From positions 1-37,673 of the forward strand of contig CALXTW010000017.1 in the NCBI GenBank assembly GCA_944391515.1: a stretch of DNA of 37,673 nt, in the 5' to 3' direction. This stretch comes from an uncultured Alphaproteobacteria bacterium. GTDB lineage: Bacteria; Pseudomonadota; Alphaproteobacteria; RF32; CAG-239. This document shows, piece after piece, positions 17,105-25,639 of this stretch (position 1 is its first letter; each line of letters begins with the position of its first letter). Made by a program: the position numbers and the translations under genes. The notes beneath the pieces were generated by a model, which saw only the letters and a list, made by a program, of their open reading frames with translations, ran no database searches and was not told where the DNA came from.

Positions 17105-19573
17105 CTAATTCAAAGTATTATTGGTTTTATTGGAAGTAGCTTCAGTTTTAGCTTTAGCCTCTCCTACTACCTTTGGAGCCTTTTCCGCTTTATCTACGGC
17201 CTGAGTATTATTAGCCTCCTCTATAGCCTGTGAAGTCTTTGTTTCTTCTTTAGCTACAGTTTCAACATTTTTTACCTCATCTGCAGCGTTGCTCGCTACT
17301 GCTGAATTTTCCGAGTTATATTCAGATTTCACATCTTTTTCCAAAGGGATATCTTTATTATCTAAATTTTCTTTTGATGTTTCTTCAGTATCTGATTGAA
17401 TTTCTTCCTTAATACTCTTTACTTCTTGTTCTTTTCCTTCGTTTATCGGTTGCTCCATAACTACAGCTTTTCCAACTTCTCTTTCTTCAGGCAAATCTGT
17501 TACCTTTTCTTTTGTTTCGGTCTCAGAGTTTTCTGATACCTCAACTTTATTAGCTTCTGCAAGAGGCTCTTCTGCTTTATTGATTTTTTCTCCTTCTGAT
17601 TTTTTATCCTTTATTTTTGGGTTAGGAGCTTCATTCTTTACTTTAGCTTTCAATTCTTTTAGTTTGTCTTTTGGTGATTTTTTTGAATTAAATCCTTCCC
17701 ATTTTTGATACCATTCATCATAATTTTTGAGATATCCGTTCAAAGTTTCTTGGCTCAAAACATTACTGAGTAAATCTGCTTGCAAACCTTTTGCAGCGGT
17801 TTCATAAAGCCCCATACCCTTTAACTCTTCACACTCACCTTTCAAATAGAGATAGTTTTTAACCAATTCTCTACTCTCACAAATCTGATTATTAATGCTA
17901 AAGGAGTTTTTCATAGGATTTTTAACAGCCAATAAAACCAGATTATTTCTCTTAAAATTCTCAATATAATCTTCGGTTTTAGGACCTCCGAGTTCATTTA
18001 TTCCGCTAACACCTTGTAAAAAGACGACAGTATTTTTATCTAGCTTTTTCTCTTTCAAACTCCTCATAAATTGTTCTAATTTTCCAATCAAGCAAGAATA
18101 TTGTTCTTGATAAGCTTTTCTTTTCTCAAACAAATTTTTATTTCCGACCCACTTATAGTTTGTCAAAGTTTGCCATTGAGATTGTGGTTTTAATTTACAA
18201 AATTCATTATAAACATACATATCGGACGGCAAATCTAAGAACACAAAATAAGCTCTGCTTCCTTTGTCTTTTTTAATTTCTTCCAATAAAGCATCCAAAG
18301 CCTTAAAGGAATTTACGACATACAAAGAATCATAAGATACCCCCATGATTGGCAACTCGCTAGCTCTCACAAAACCATCTATTGCACCATAAGGGACAGA
18401 CCAATCAGTAATCAAATGCCAACTATTAATCCATTGAACCATTAAAAACTTTGCTTGCTCCCATGAGGATACCTTCAAATTTTTAACAGCAACCGGCGTA
18501 TTAACCTTATCCAAACATTTATCGACATTTCGAGCATTGTTTTTAGAGCACAAATCCAAACCTCTGGACTGAATTGCCGTAACTCGATAATTAGAATTTT
18601 TATAAACATCGATTAATTTTGCATTTTTCAAAAAGACATATTCATCACGTACATCTGAAAAATTCCATAAACTATCAATTTCAACATTTTTCAAAATATG
18701 TTCATCAGCTTTTTTATCATCAAGCCCATTTAACAATTCCACAGTATTATTCAATGTATCAGTAGAACTAACATAAGCATTAGGATAAACCCAAAAACCG
18801 TTTTTAGCCAAAAATGCTACCAATCTACCTTTTAATTCATTGGCTTTATCATCTTTACCCAATTTATCCTTCATTTCACCAAGCGTAATGTAAGATGAAG
18901 CGTTCGGCAAAAAGAAATAAACATATTTTCTGGGATTTTTACTGGCTTTATCTAAATGATTATCATAACGAACAACAAAATCATCTGTTTTATTTTTAAT
19001 CAAATATGCATCAACCAAAACACCGGAAAAGATAATTAATAAAATTCCCGTAAAATAAGCAGTAGTTGATTTTGAGGACATCATCAAAATAACAAAAGTC
19101 AAGATTCCCGCACCACCAGCTAAAATCCAATGCGAAATTCCGTTAAAAATAAAAGAGGCTGACATTCCGATATAAGGAGCAAACATCGGCTCTAAAATTG
19201 AGGTCTTATCATACACGGCAAACTGATTAAGCAGAGCCAAAACAACTCCGCCCACCACAACTGATGCCAACAAATTCTGCAACAAAGAAGAGAATGAAAC
19301 CAAGAACATGGCAAGCAAGGACAAAACCAAAATCACCATCAAAGACGTAAATATCTCCGGCTGTAATCCGAGACTCTCCGAAAATATGGTTTGGCTTCCA
19401 GAGCCAGCAAACAACAAGAAATCAATACCCAAAAGCAGAGCAACGAACAAGCCCTTAATAATCCAATCAAAAACATATCTAAACATTCCTCTGGATTGTT
19501 TAATACGAACACTGCGAACATTTGACGCAATATTTGAAGATTGATTTGAACTTTCAATAATAATGTCTTGCAT
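17105..19573 (-). CDS. Five-helix membrane protein with degenerate sulfatase-like domain and charged tail
   Basis: 822 residues; ATG with GAGG eight bases upstream. Five membrane helices (about 36-57, 74-97, 101-121, 140-166, 172-192) are followed by a large outside domain, the layout of YejM/PbgA, EptA and LtaS. A YPNAYVSSTDTLNNTVELLNG-like stretch ends near residue 283 (key residues Thr271, Thr273, Asn275) and resembles the nucleophile region of sulfatase-fold enzymes. The usual acidic metal ligand in the first strand is replaced (YFFLPNASSY), and where DHG is expected there is FLQGVSG. This suggests a non-catalytic relative, as in YejM. The last ~190 residues (from about 629) are Lys/Glu-rich and probably disordered. 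yejE and yejF follow. Family assignment is inference. Confidence 0.65.
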   Translation of the reverse strand: MQDIIIESSNQSSNIASNVRSVRIKQSRGMFRYVFDWIIKGLFVALLLGIDFLLFAGSGSQTIFSESLGLQPEIFTSLMVILVLSLLAMFLVSFSSLLQNLLASVVVGGVVLALLNQFAVYDKTSILEPMFAPYIGMSASFIFNGISHWILAGGAGILTFVILMMSSKSTTAYFTGILLIIFSGVLVDAYLIKNKTDDFVVRYDNHLDKASKNPRKYVYFFLPNASSYITLGEMKDKLGKDDKANELKGRLVAFLAKNGFWVYPNAYVSSTDTLNNTVELLNGLDDKKADEHILKNVEIDSLWNFSDVRDEYVFLKNAKLIDVYKNSNYRVTAIQSRGLDLCSKNNARNVDKCLDKVNTPVAVKNLKVSSWEQAKFLMVQWINSWHLITDWSVPYGAIDGFVRASELPIMGVSYDSLYVVNSFKALDALLEEIKKDKGSRAYFVFLDLPSDMYVYNEFCKLKPQSQWQTLTNYKWVGNKNLFEKRKAYQEQYSCLIGKLEQFMRSLKEKKLDKNTVVFLQGVSGINELGGPKTEDYIENFKRNNLVLLAVKNPMKNSFSINNQICESRELVKNYLYLKGECEELKGMGLYETAAKGLQADLLSNVLSQETLNGYLKNYDEWYQKWEGFNSKKSPKDKLKELKAKVKNEAPNPKIKDKKSEGEKINKAEEPLAEANKVEVSENSETETKEKVTDLPEEREVGKAVVMEQPINEGKEQEVKSIKEEIQSDTEETSKENLDNKDIPLEKDVKSEYNSENSAVASNAADEVKNVETVAKEETKTSQAIEEANNTQAVDKAEKAPKVVGEAKAKTEATSNKTNNTLN

Positions 19574-19640
19574 TCTGATATCCTCTTTATTTTACCTCAA
19601 ATTAGGGATATCTAAACATATTCTAAAATCAATTTAAAGC

Positions 19641-19677
19641 AAAAATCCCCGAAACTGCACAGGCTTCGGGGATTTTT
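19641..19677 (-). terminator. Terminator of rpsD
   Basis: AAAAATCCCCGAA (19641-19653) pairs with TTCGGGGATTTTT (19665-19677), a 13-bp stem ending in a T run on the minus strand directly after rpsD. Confidence 0.9.
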
Positions 19678-19696
19678 AATTAACTTATAAATTTGA

Positions 19697-20311
19697 CTAT
19701 CTTGAGTAGTATTCGATAACCAGATTTGGTTCCATAACACATCCGTAAGGAATATCGTCAAATTTAGGAATAAATGTATATTTAGCAGTTAATTTCTTGC
19801 TATCAACTTCCAAATAACCCGGAACTTCGTGCAAAGAGCTTTCAACAGCAGCAGCAACGATAGCGAGTTGTTTAGATTTTTCGCGAACTTCGATAACATC
19901 GCCAACTTTAACCATGTAAGAAGGAATGTTTACTTTTTTACCATTAACGGTAACATGTCCATGGTTAACGAATTGACGAGAAGCAAAGATGGTAGAAGCA
20001 AATTTAGCTTTGTAAACCAAGTTATCCAAACGAGATTCCAAAATACCAACCAAGTTTTCAGCAGAGTCGCCGCCTCTTCTAACAGCTTCTACATAATATT
20101 TGTGGAATTGTTTTTCGTTAACGTTACCATAGTAGGTTTTCAATCTTTGTTTAGCATACAATTGCTCACCATAGTCGGTCATTTTTTTGCGTCTTTGACC
20201 ATGTTGACCCGGAGCATATTCTCTCTTATTCAATGGGCTTTTCGGATCGCCCCACAAGTTTGCGCCATAACGACGATTCGTCTTTTTCTTAGCGTTTTCA
20301 ATACTTTTCAT
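19697..20311 (-). CDS. rpsD: 30S ribosomal protein S4
   Basis: 204 residues, full length. [23 protein letters not shown] and the S4 RNA-binding domain ([20 protein letters not shown], then [16 protein letters not shown]) are unmistakable. S4 nucleates assembly of the small subunit by binding 16S rRNA. The zinc-binding Cys seen in some bacterial S4 proteins are absent. AAGGA lies about ten bases before the ATG. It is a single gene here with its own terminator, not in a ribosomal protein operon, as is common for alphaproteobacterial rpsD. Confidence 0.97.
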   Translation of the reverse strand: MKSIENAKKKTNRRYGANLWGDPKSPLNKREYAPGQHGQRRKKMTDYGEQLYAKQRLKTYYGNVNEKQFHKYYVEAVRRGGDSAENLVGILESRLDNLVYKAKFASTIFASRQFVNHGHVTVNGKKVNIPSYMVKVGDVIEVREKSKQLAIVAAAVESSLHEVPGYLEVDSKKLTAKYTFIPKFDDIPYGCVMEPNLVIEYYSR

Positions 20312-20513
20312 AAATAAAAATCCTTATTAAACAGGTTATTACATTATTGTCTCGGTAGTATTGCAACATAAATTGCAAACGGGACATAAAAATCCACATT
20401 TCCGAAAGTACGGGCAATATAATACAGTTTTTTTTGGAATACAAGCAAAATTTTCCAAAATTAGTCTGGATTATTTACAAATTCAGGCTAAAATAGCCCA
20501 AGAGGAAACACCG

Positions 20514-22265
20514 ATGGGATACGATATACTTTTTCAACAAGCTCTTCAGCTCCACGAACAAGGCCATCTAAACGAGGCCGAAAACATTTACCGCCAAATT
20601 TTGGAAACGGCACCGGACAATGCCGACGTTCTAAATTTGCTGGGTTTAATTGCCCAAGCCAAAGGCATGCACTCTCAAGCGACAGAACTTTTTTATCATG
20701 CCGTCAAGCAAGCCCCCAAACATGCCCCTTTTTGGTTTAACCTTGGCCTTTCTTTGGAAAACGATAACAAACCTGTTGAAGCCTTGCAAGCTTATCAGAC
20801 AGCCCTTGAGTTCAAACCAGATTTTAAGGAAGCCATATCCAACATGGGCGATATTTATAATAAAGAGCAAAAATCAGACCTTGCCGAGGAAATGTATAAC
20901 AAAGCCTTGCAAATTGATAGTAACTACACCCCTGCTCTTGCCAACCTTGCAGCCCTCAAACAAGACATTAAAGCTTTGCAAAACTTTTGCCTTCAATATC
21001 CCTCTGAAGCGATTTTTCCTTATTACTTAAGTAAGATTTACCAAAACGACGCCCAATATGAGCAAGCCTTGACCTATATTCGCCAGGCGCAGACCATTGC
21101 TCCTTCTTCATTAGATGTGCTGGAAACTCTGGCTGAACTCCTCATGCTAACCAATAAAGAAGAGGATGCCATAAAAATTTTTGAGCAAATCTTATACCTA
21201 AATCCCAATTCCGTACCGGCTTTGATTAACCTTGCCAATCACGCCACTCAACTCCAAGATTATGCCAAAGCCGAACGCTATTACAAACAAGCGCTTGATT
21301 TAGCGCCACATGATTTGGACGCCCATTTTAACTATGCCAATATGCTCTACCGCCAAAATCGTTTACCCGAAGCCTTAGAGGAATATCGCGCCGCTGTTAT
21401 TATTAACCCTAATCGTTATGAAATCAGTAACAATCTGGGCTTGATTCAAAAAGATTTGGGTGAATACGAAGAAGCATTAGGCTTATTTTTTAATGCCTTT
21501 TTCAAAAATCCGACATCTGAAGACATCGCCTTAAATATTGTCGAAACCCTGACTTTGCTTTATCATCAAGACCAAGACAAAGCCATCAAAATAGCTCAAA
21601 ATTGGCAAGATAAGGCGCCCAATAATATTTTTGCTCAACAAATAAATGCAGCCTTTAACGGAGAAACAAGTGAAAATAATCAAATTTATATTCAAAAGTT
21701 GTTTGACCATTTCGCTGATAATTACGAAATGGTTTTGCGAAGGATTGGTTACCTCACTCCAAGAAAGCTTAGAGCTATTACGTCTGATGTTAAAGGTACC
21801 CTTGTGGATCTTGGCTGTGGTACGGGGCTTGTTGGCGAGGCTTATCAAGCCTCTCTCACCAAACTTATCGGCGTTGATATCTCCGAAAAAAGCCTCACCC
21901 AAGCAAGAAACAAAAACATCTACCAAGAACTCATAAAAGACGATATTTTACACTTTTGCCAAACCAAACTAAAAAACTACCACCCTGCTCTCATCACGGC
22001 GGCCGATGTTTTTTGTTATTTTGGAAATTTAGAAGACATACTTGCCGCTTGCGTCCCTTTTCCACTCGCTTTTTCGGTTGAAAAAGCCGATGACAAAGAG
22101 ACCAAACCATTTGTCCGCCAAGCCTCCGGACGCTATCAACACCAAGCAAGCTATATTGAACAACTCTTAAAAAAATGTGGTTATACAAATATTAACCAAT
22201 ATCCGCTAGTCTTAAGAAAGGAATACGGACAGGATGTCAACGGAATCATATTCACGGCAAAATAG
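20514..22265 (+). CDS. TPR-repeat protein fused to SAM-dependent methyltransferase
   Basis: 583 residues from the ATG at 20514, with GAGG eight bases upstream; a longer open frame from 20361 lacks a ribosome site. Residues 1 to about 390 are tetratricopeptide repeats, for example the A-E-x-I-Y-R-Q-I-L-E-x-A-P-D-N-A-D-V-L-N unit near the front. The C-terminal part has methyltransferase motif I, VDLGCGTGLVGE (about 431-442), and an acidic end of the next strand (IGVDISE). The target is unknown; TPR-methyltransferase fusions are often linked to protein or glycan modification. The Nudix gene starts 10 nt after its stop, suggesting an operon. Confidence 0.82.
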   Translation: MGYDILFQQALQLHEQGHLNEAENIYRQILETAPDNADVLNLLGLIAQAKGMHSQATELFYHAVKQAPKHAPFWFNLGLSLENDNKPVEALQAYQTALEFKPDFKEAISNMGDIYNKEQKSDLAEEMYNKALQIDSNYTPALANLAALKQDIKALQNFCLQYPSEAIFPYYLSKIYQNDAQYEQALTYIRQAQTIAPSSLDVLETLAELLMLTNKEEDAIKIFEQILYLNPNSVPALINLANHATQLQDYAKAERYYKQALDLAPHDLDAHFNYANMLYRQNRLPEALEEYRAAVIINPNRYEISNNLGLIQKDLGEYEEALGLFFNAFFKNPTSEDIALNIVETLTLLYHQDQDKAIKIAQNWQDKAPNNIFAQQINAAFNGETSENNQIYIQKLFDHFADNYEMVLRRIGYLTPRKLRAITSDVKGTLVDLGCGTGLVGEAYQASLTKLIGVDISEKSLTQARNKNIYQELIKDDILHFCQTKLKNYHPALITAADVFCYFGNLEDILAACVPFPLAFSVEKADDKETKPFVRQASGRYQHQASYIEQLLKKCGYTNINQYPLVLRKEYGQDVNGIIFTAK

Positions 22266-22275
22266 GAGACATACC

Positions 22276-22923
22276 ATGGCTGAAGAATTAATTGACATTT
22301 ACGACGAAAAGATGAACCTTTTAGGGCAAACCACACGCGCCCAAGCCCACCAAGAAGGCCTTTGGCATATGTCTTTTCACTGTTGGATTGTCCGCCGCTC
22401 TCCCGAAGGTCGTCCGCAAGTTCTGCTCCAAATCCGCGGCAAAAACCAAAATCACCCCTCATTAATTGATATTTCTTCCGCCGGCCACCTCTTAAGCGGT
22501 GAAACCCCGCACGACGGCATTAGGAATATTGAAAAAGAACTTGGGCTTAAGGTTGATTTTTCCAAACTAACCAAACTTTTTACCGCCAATCACGTCTTTC
22601 AAAAGAATGGCTATATCAATCACGAATTTAACCCAACCTATTTGTTGGAAGATTCCACTCCCATAACCGAATACAAACTCAACCCCGATATGGTTGACGG
22701 CGTCTTTATTGCCGATGTTGAGGACATGCTCAATCTCTTCAAACACAAAGTTGATAAAATTTACGTCAACGGACTGAAATTAGATGAAAACAAGCGCTAT
22801 ATTCCTCATGCCGGCAACATTGCCCGCTGTGAATTTGTGCCTCATACCGACCAATATTTCATCAAAGTAATGGAAACCATAGAGCGGTGGTTTCAAGGAC
22901 AAAAAATTGATAATCAAGCTTAA
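22276..22923 (+). CDS. Nudix hydrolase with atypical box (isopentenyl isomerase-like fold)
   Basis: 215 residues; ATG at 22276 with AGGAG eight bases upstream. The N-terminus (ELIDIYDEKMNLLGQTTRAQAH) and GLWHMSFHCWI match the YfcD/IDI-like Nudix subgroup. The Nudix box (about 69-90) starts correctly as GHLLSGE, but then is one residue short and reads RNIEKELGL where RExxEExGx is expected, so two acidic positions are changed. Activity on a nucleoside or isoprenoid diphosphate is therefore uncertain. It lies between the TPR-methyltransferase and the GNAT gene, which overlaps its end by 17 nt. Confidence 0.8.
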   Translation: MAEELIDIYDEKMNLLGQTTRAQAHQEGLWHMSFHCWIVRRSPEGRPQVLLQIRGKNQNHPSLIDISSAGHLLSGETPHDGIRNIEKELGLKVDFSKLTKLFTANHVFQKNGYINHEFNPTYLLEDSTPITEYKLNPDMVDGVFIADVEDMLNLFKHKVDKIYVNGLKLDENKRYIPHAGNIARCEFVPHTDQYFIKVMETIERWFQGQKIDNQA

Positions 22924-23350
22924 CGAAAACGACTATCCGCAAATCATCGAATGCTGGGAGCAATCTGTTCGGGCAACCCATAAGTTTTTAAAACCTGAAG
23001 AAATTACTTACTATAAGCCCCTTGTCTTAAAATATGGCCTTCCTCAATGCTCTGAAATTTGGGGATTTAAGGAAAATGACCAAGTCATTGGCTTTATGGG
23101 TATAAGAGATGATAAAATTGAAATGTTGTTTCTCTCTCCCCTCCACCTCCGGCAAGGTCTTGGCACAAAGCTGGTCAATTTTGCACTCCAACAACGCCAT
23201 TGTCGCTTTGTTGATGTAAATGAGGAAAATCAAGCCGCTTATAAGTTTTATCAACACTTAGGCTTTACGGTCTTATCTCGAGATGAAACTGATGACTGTG
23301 GCAAACCCCACCCAATTTTGCACCTACAAATTAATACTGATAATTCCTGA
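22907..23350 (+). CDS. GNAT family N-acetyltransferase
   Basis: 147 residues. TTG start with AAGGA seven bases upstream, inside the end of the Nudix gene, pointing to translational coupling. The acetyl-CoA binding motif A is LHLRQGLGTKLV (R/Q-x-x-G-x-G), preceded by the strand IEMLFLSP; NEENQAAYKFYQHLGF is the usual second half of the fold. It resembles YjaB-type small acetyltransferases. The substrate is unknown. The 3' end overlaps the convergent DUF4236 gene by 27 nt. Confidence 0.88.
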   Translation: MIIKLNENDYPQIIECWEQSVRATHKFLKPEEITYYKPLVLKYGLPQCSEIWGFKENDQVIGFMGIRDDKIEMLFLSPLHLRQGLGTKLVNFALQQRHCRFVDVNEENQAAYKFYQHLGFTVLSRDETDDCGKPHPILHLQINTDNS

Positions 23351-23590
23351 TTGATAAGCCCAAACCCCAAGAGCCAATAAGGCAATAAGAATAATCAATC
23401 CCCATTTTGAAGTCGGATTTGAAATATTTTTGCGATAATACAAACCTTTTCTGCCGGCATGAACATAAGTTCCCTGCGGACCACTGCCCACACGCAAACC
23501 TTTACCCCCAAAAGACAAACCGACGCCTGATTTTGATAAGTTTATTCTTAAGGGTCCGATATTTATCCCTTTTTTCAAATAAAATCCCAT
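23324..23590 (-). CDS. DUF4236 domain small membrane protein
   Basis: 88 residues from the ATG at 23590, with GAGGAG eight bases upstream. The N-terminus is a clear DUF4236 domain: FYLKKGINIGPLRINLSKSG, GLSFGGKGLRVG and GTYVHAGRKGLYYRK. One membrane helix follows near the C-terminus (about 62-80). The function of DUF4236 is not established. It starts 4 nt after the 118-residue gene upstream, so the two share a transcript. Confidence 0.88.
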   Translation of the reverse strand: MGFYLKKGINIGPLRINLSKSGVGLSFGGKGLRVGSGPQGTYVHAGRKGLYYRKNISNPTSKWGLIILIALLALGVWAYQSGIISINL

Positions 23591-23594
23591 AATA

Positions 23595-23951
23595 TCACTC
23601 CTCAGCAACCACATTAATAAATTTTGAATATCTCACCCGACATAATTCTGCTTGTTTGATTGCCACATCACACATAATCTGATTGGTATATTCTTCCCTA
23701 AAATAATCATCGGGCTCTGCAGTTAAAATCGCCAATGCTTCATCATAAGTGAGATTCAAGCCAATCAATGGAGCCTGCACATCACAAGCCATCATAATAT
23801 CGTAATATGCTTTCTCGATTTTAAATTTAACTGCAAAATTATCCGATTGAGCCTCTTTGGCTTTCACATAATGCGCCGCCACCTGAAAACGAATATAATT
23901 TTGCGCTAAAATAGGATAAAATTCCTCCAATACCGGCCATTCATCACTCAT
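23595..23951 (-). CDS. Hypothetical protein, mostly helical, 118 residues
   Basis: I do not recognise this protein. It is soluble, acidic to neutral and mainly alpha-helical, with LAQNYIRFQVAAHYVKAKEA, YYDIMMACDV and a C-terminal IKQAELCRVRYSKFI helix. It contains three Cys without a metal-site spacing. A good promoter (23989-24017) lies upstream, and the DUF4236 gene follows after 4 nt. Together they may form a two-gene membrane-associated unit, but no function can be read from the sequence. Confidence 0.65.
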   Translation of the reverse strand: MSDEWPVLEEFYPILAQNYIRFQVAAHYVKAKEAQSDNFAVKFKIEKAYYDIMMACDVQAPLIGLNLTYDEALAILTAEPDDYFREEYTNQIMCDVAIKQAELCRVRYSKFINVVAEE

Positions 23952-23988
23952 CTTATTTACCTATCCATCAAATCGAAACAATACGCCT

Positions 23989-24017
23989 ATCATATAAAGT
24001 TTTTATCTCTTTCGCAA
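23989..24017 (-). promoter_or_regulatory. Candidate promoter for the 118-residue/DUF4236 genes
   Basis: Read on the minus strand: TTGCGA (24012-24017), a 17-base spacer and TATGAT (23989-23994). Spacing is ideal for sigma-70 and the first gene starts about 38 bases downstream. Confidence 0.5.
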
Positions 24018-24048
24018 TCATTTCCTTATTTTTGCCCCACCAATTATA

Positions 24049-24077
24049 TTGACAAAATTTGCCTTATAGAATAGAAG
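24049..24077 (+). promoter_or_regulatory. Candidate promoter for small membrane protein at 24115
   Basis: A perfect TTGACA (24049-24054) is followed after 17 bases by TAGAAG (24072-24077), a weak -10; TAGAAT at 24067 is a better match but too close. Confidence 0.35.
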
Positions 24078-24114
24078 AACAATAAACATTTATTATTCTA
24101 AAACTATATAAATT

Positions 24115-24321
24115 ATGGAACTCATTAATTTTCTCAAAGACAACGGCATAATCATATTTGTTGTTGGGTTATTTTTAAGTGGCATCATCGGATTAATCCT
24201 TGATGAAAGAATAGATAAAAAAGAAGGATATGCTCATTCCCAATATGGTAGTAATACCAGTGGTTGGTTGGTACTATTCTGGCTGATTATATCTATATTT
24301 GTGAGCATTGCCATACATTAA
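24115..24321 (+). CDS. Small hypothetical membrane protein, 68 residues
   Basis: Two membrane helices (about 11-29 and 48-66) joined by a charged linker (DERIDKKEGYAHSQYG). No Shine-Dalgarno match precedes the ATG, which lowers confidence, but the amphipathic layout, a TTGACA upstream and a following 10-bp terminator support a real gene. No family is recognised. Confidence 0.55.
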   Translation: MELINFLKDNGIIIFVVGLFLSGIIGLILDERIDKKEGYAHSQYGSNTSGWLVLFWLIISIFVSIAIH

Positions 24322-24327
24322 ACAAAA

Positions 24328-24352
24328 AGCGGCTTATTCATCATAAGCCGCT
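24328..24352. terminator. Bidirectional terminator between convergent genes
   Basis: AGCGGCTTAT (24328-24337) pairs with ATAAGCCGCT (24343-24352). On the minus strand the stem is followed by TTTTTGTTT, a strong end for the MBL hydrolase gene; on the plus strand the T run is weaker. Confidence 0.8.
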
Positions 24353-24369
24353 GTTATTGTAACAAAACC

Positions 24370-25134
24370 TCAGAATTGTAAAATTTCATTATCATCAGGG
24401 ACCACGACATTAGCCAAATGCAAATTTTTTATATCCTCTCTGGTAACGGTTAAATGACTAACGGTACCCATATGGCTTGCAACAATTACAGCCTTAGGCT
24501 CATAGGCTGATATTGTTTTCACATCATCAACATCCATAATTATTTTTTCATGATTAGTCAACATAGCCCCACAAGCATTAACAACAATCACATCCGGATG
24601 ATATGTATCCACAGCTTGTTTCACCTCATCACACCAAATAGTATCTCCTGCCACATACAGTGTTTTTTCATCACTTGCCTTAAATACCACCCCCATTGCT
24701 TCATAAGGCATACCTACTTGTTGACACAAAGGTTCAATCACCTCTCTCTTACCGTGTTGACATTTAGTTTTATATAAATTGACTCCCAAAAATTCAACCG
24801 AATTATCAATAACTTTAACATTATGAAAGCCAAACTTTTTCACAACTTCGGCATCAAGAGGCGATTGCACAAAAAACACAATATCTTTATCCAAAGCCTG
24901 AGCTGCAAACGCATCCCAATGATCCGGATGATAATGAGTCAAAATCACGGCATCTACATTCACAATTTGTTCCACACTTATTGGCAAATCCACTCTTGGC
25001 TGACGCACATCAGCATTAACACCGACATCAAATCCGGTCATATAATCTTTGGGCATCAACCATGGATCAATCAAAAATTTAACATTATTATAAGTAACCA
25101 CAAGTGTTGCATTTCGTATTTGATGTATTTGCAT
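24370..25134 (-). CDS. MBL-fold metallo-hydrolase (UlaG-like)
   Basis: 254 residues; ATG with GGAG eight bases upstream. Metal ligands are visible: His67, His69, Asp71 and His72 (THYHPDHWD), Asp164 (AGDTIWCD) and His221 (ASHMGTVSH); His127 may add to the site. This is the pattern of the UlaG/YcjY-like branch of the metallo-beta-lactamase superfamily, which includes lactonases and phosphodiesterases. The substrate is unknown. It follows the MarR gene by one base, so the regulator very likely controls it. Confidence 0.87.
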   Translation of the reverse strand: MQIHQIRNATLVVTYNNVKFLIDPWLMPKDYMTGFDVGVNADVRQPRVDLPISVEQIVNVDAVILTHYHPDHWDAFAAQALDKDIVFFVQSPLDAEVVKKFGFHNVKVIDNSVEFLGVNLYKTKCQHGKREVIEPLCQQVGMPYEAMGVVFKASDEKTLYVAGDTIWCDEVKQAVDTYHPDVIVVNACGAMLTNHEKIIMDVDDVKTISAYEPKAVIVASHMGTVSHLTVTREDIKNLHLANVVVPDDNEILQF

Positions 25135-25135
25135 A

Positions 25136-25603
25136 TTATTTACTCCAATTAAAGGTTTTTAATGTTTCAACAAGATATTGGGAATATTTTTGAATAAAAG
25201 TCATCACAAACGTAACTTGATTTGCATCAAACTGTTGTAAGAACTCCAAATCTTTTGCACTCCATTTTTGATGTATCTGTTCATGAGCCGCAAAAACATC
25301 TTGTCCCAATGTCGTAAATCGATAATAAATTTCTTTTTTATTGGTATCGAGTTGATACGAACACACAACTTCTTTATTAATAAGTTTTTTAATCAATTTA
25401 CTAACGCCGCCTCTGGTAAGATGAAGAGATTGCGCCAGTTTTGTGACATTTGGTTTATCAATTTTGCCCATATGCTCCAGACAATGTAGTTCGGTAATCG
25501 TATAATCAAACAAGATTTTATCGGCATGTTTCTTAAATTCATCATCAATCAACTCAAATGTATTAAGCAGTTGTGACATTAACGTATTCAAATCATTGCT
25601 CAT
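25136..25603 (-). CDS. MarR family transcriptional regulator
   Basis: 155 residues, ATG start. Winged helix-turn-helix layout: recognition region VTKLAQSLHLTRGGVSKLIKKL and wing with YQLDTNKKEIYYRFT, flanked by long helices for dimerisation, as usual for MarR proteins. It is the first gene of a two-gene unit with the MBL hydrolase. A palindrome in its own promoter suggests autoregulation. The inducing compound is unknown. Confidence 0.9.
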   Translation of the reverse strand: MSNDLNTLMSQLLNTFELIDDEFKKHADKILFDYTITELHCLEHMGKIDKPNVTKLAQSLHLTRGGVSKLIKKLINKEVVCSYQLDTNKKEIYYRFTTLGQDVFAAHEQIHQKWSAKDLEFLQQFDANQVTFVMTFIQKYSQYLVETLKTFNWSK

Positions 25604-25639
25604 TAAACAGACTCATTAAGTTATTATGATTACATTAAA

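Noticed and set aside
21531..21926. 131-codon minus-strand open frame inside the TPR-methyltransferase gene
   Set aside because: It is the reverse of a well-supported coding region and lacks a start signal or family match.
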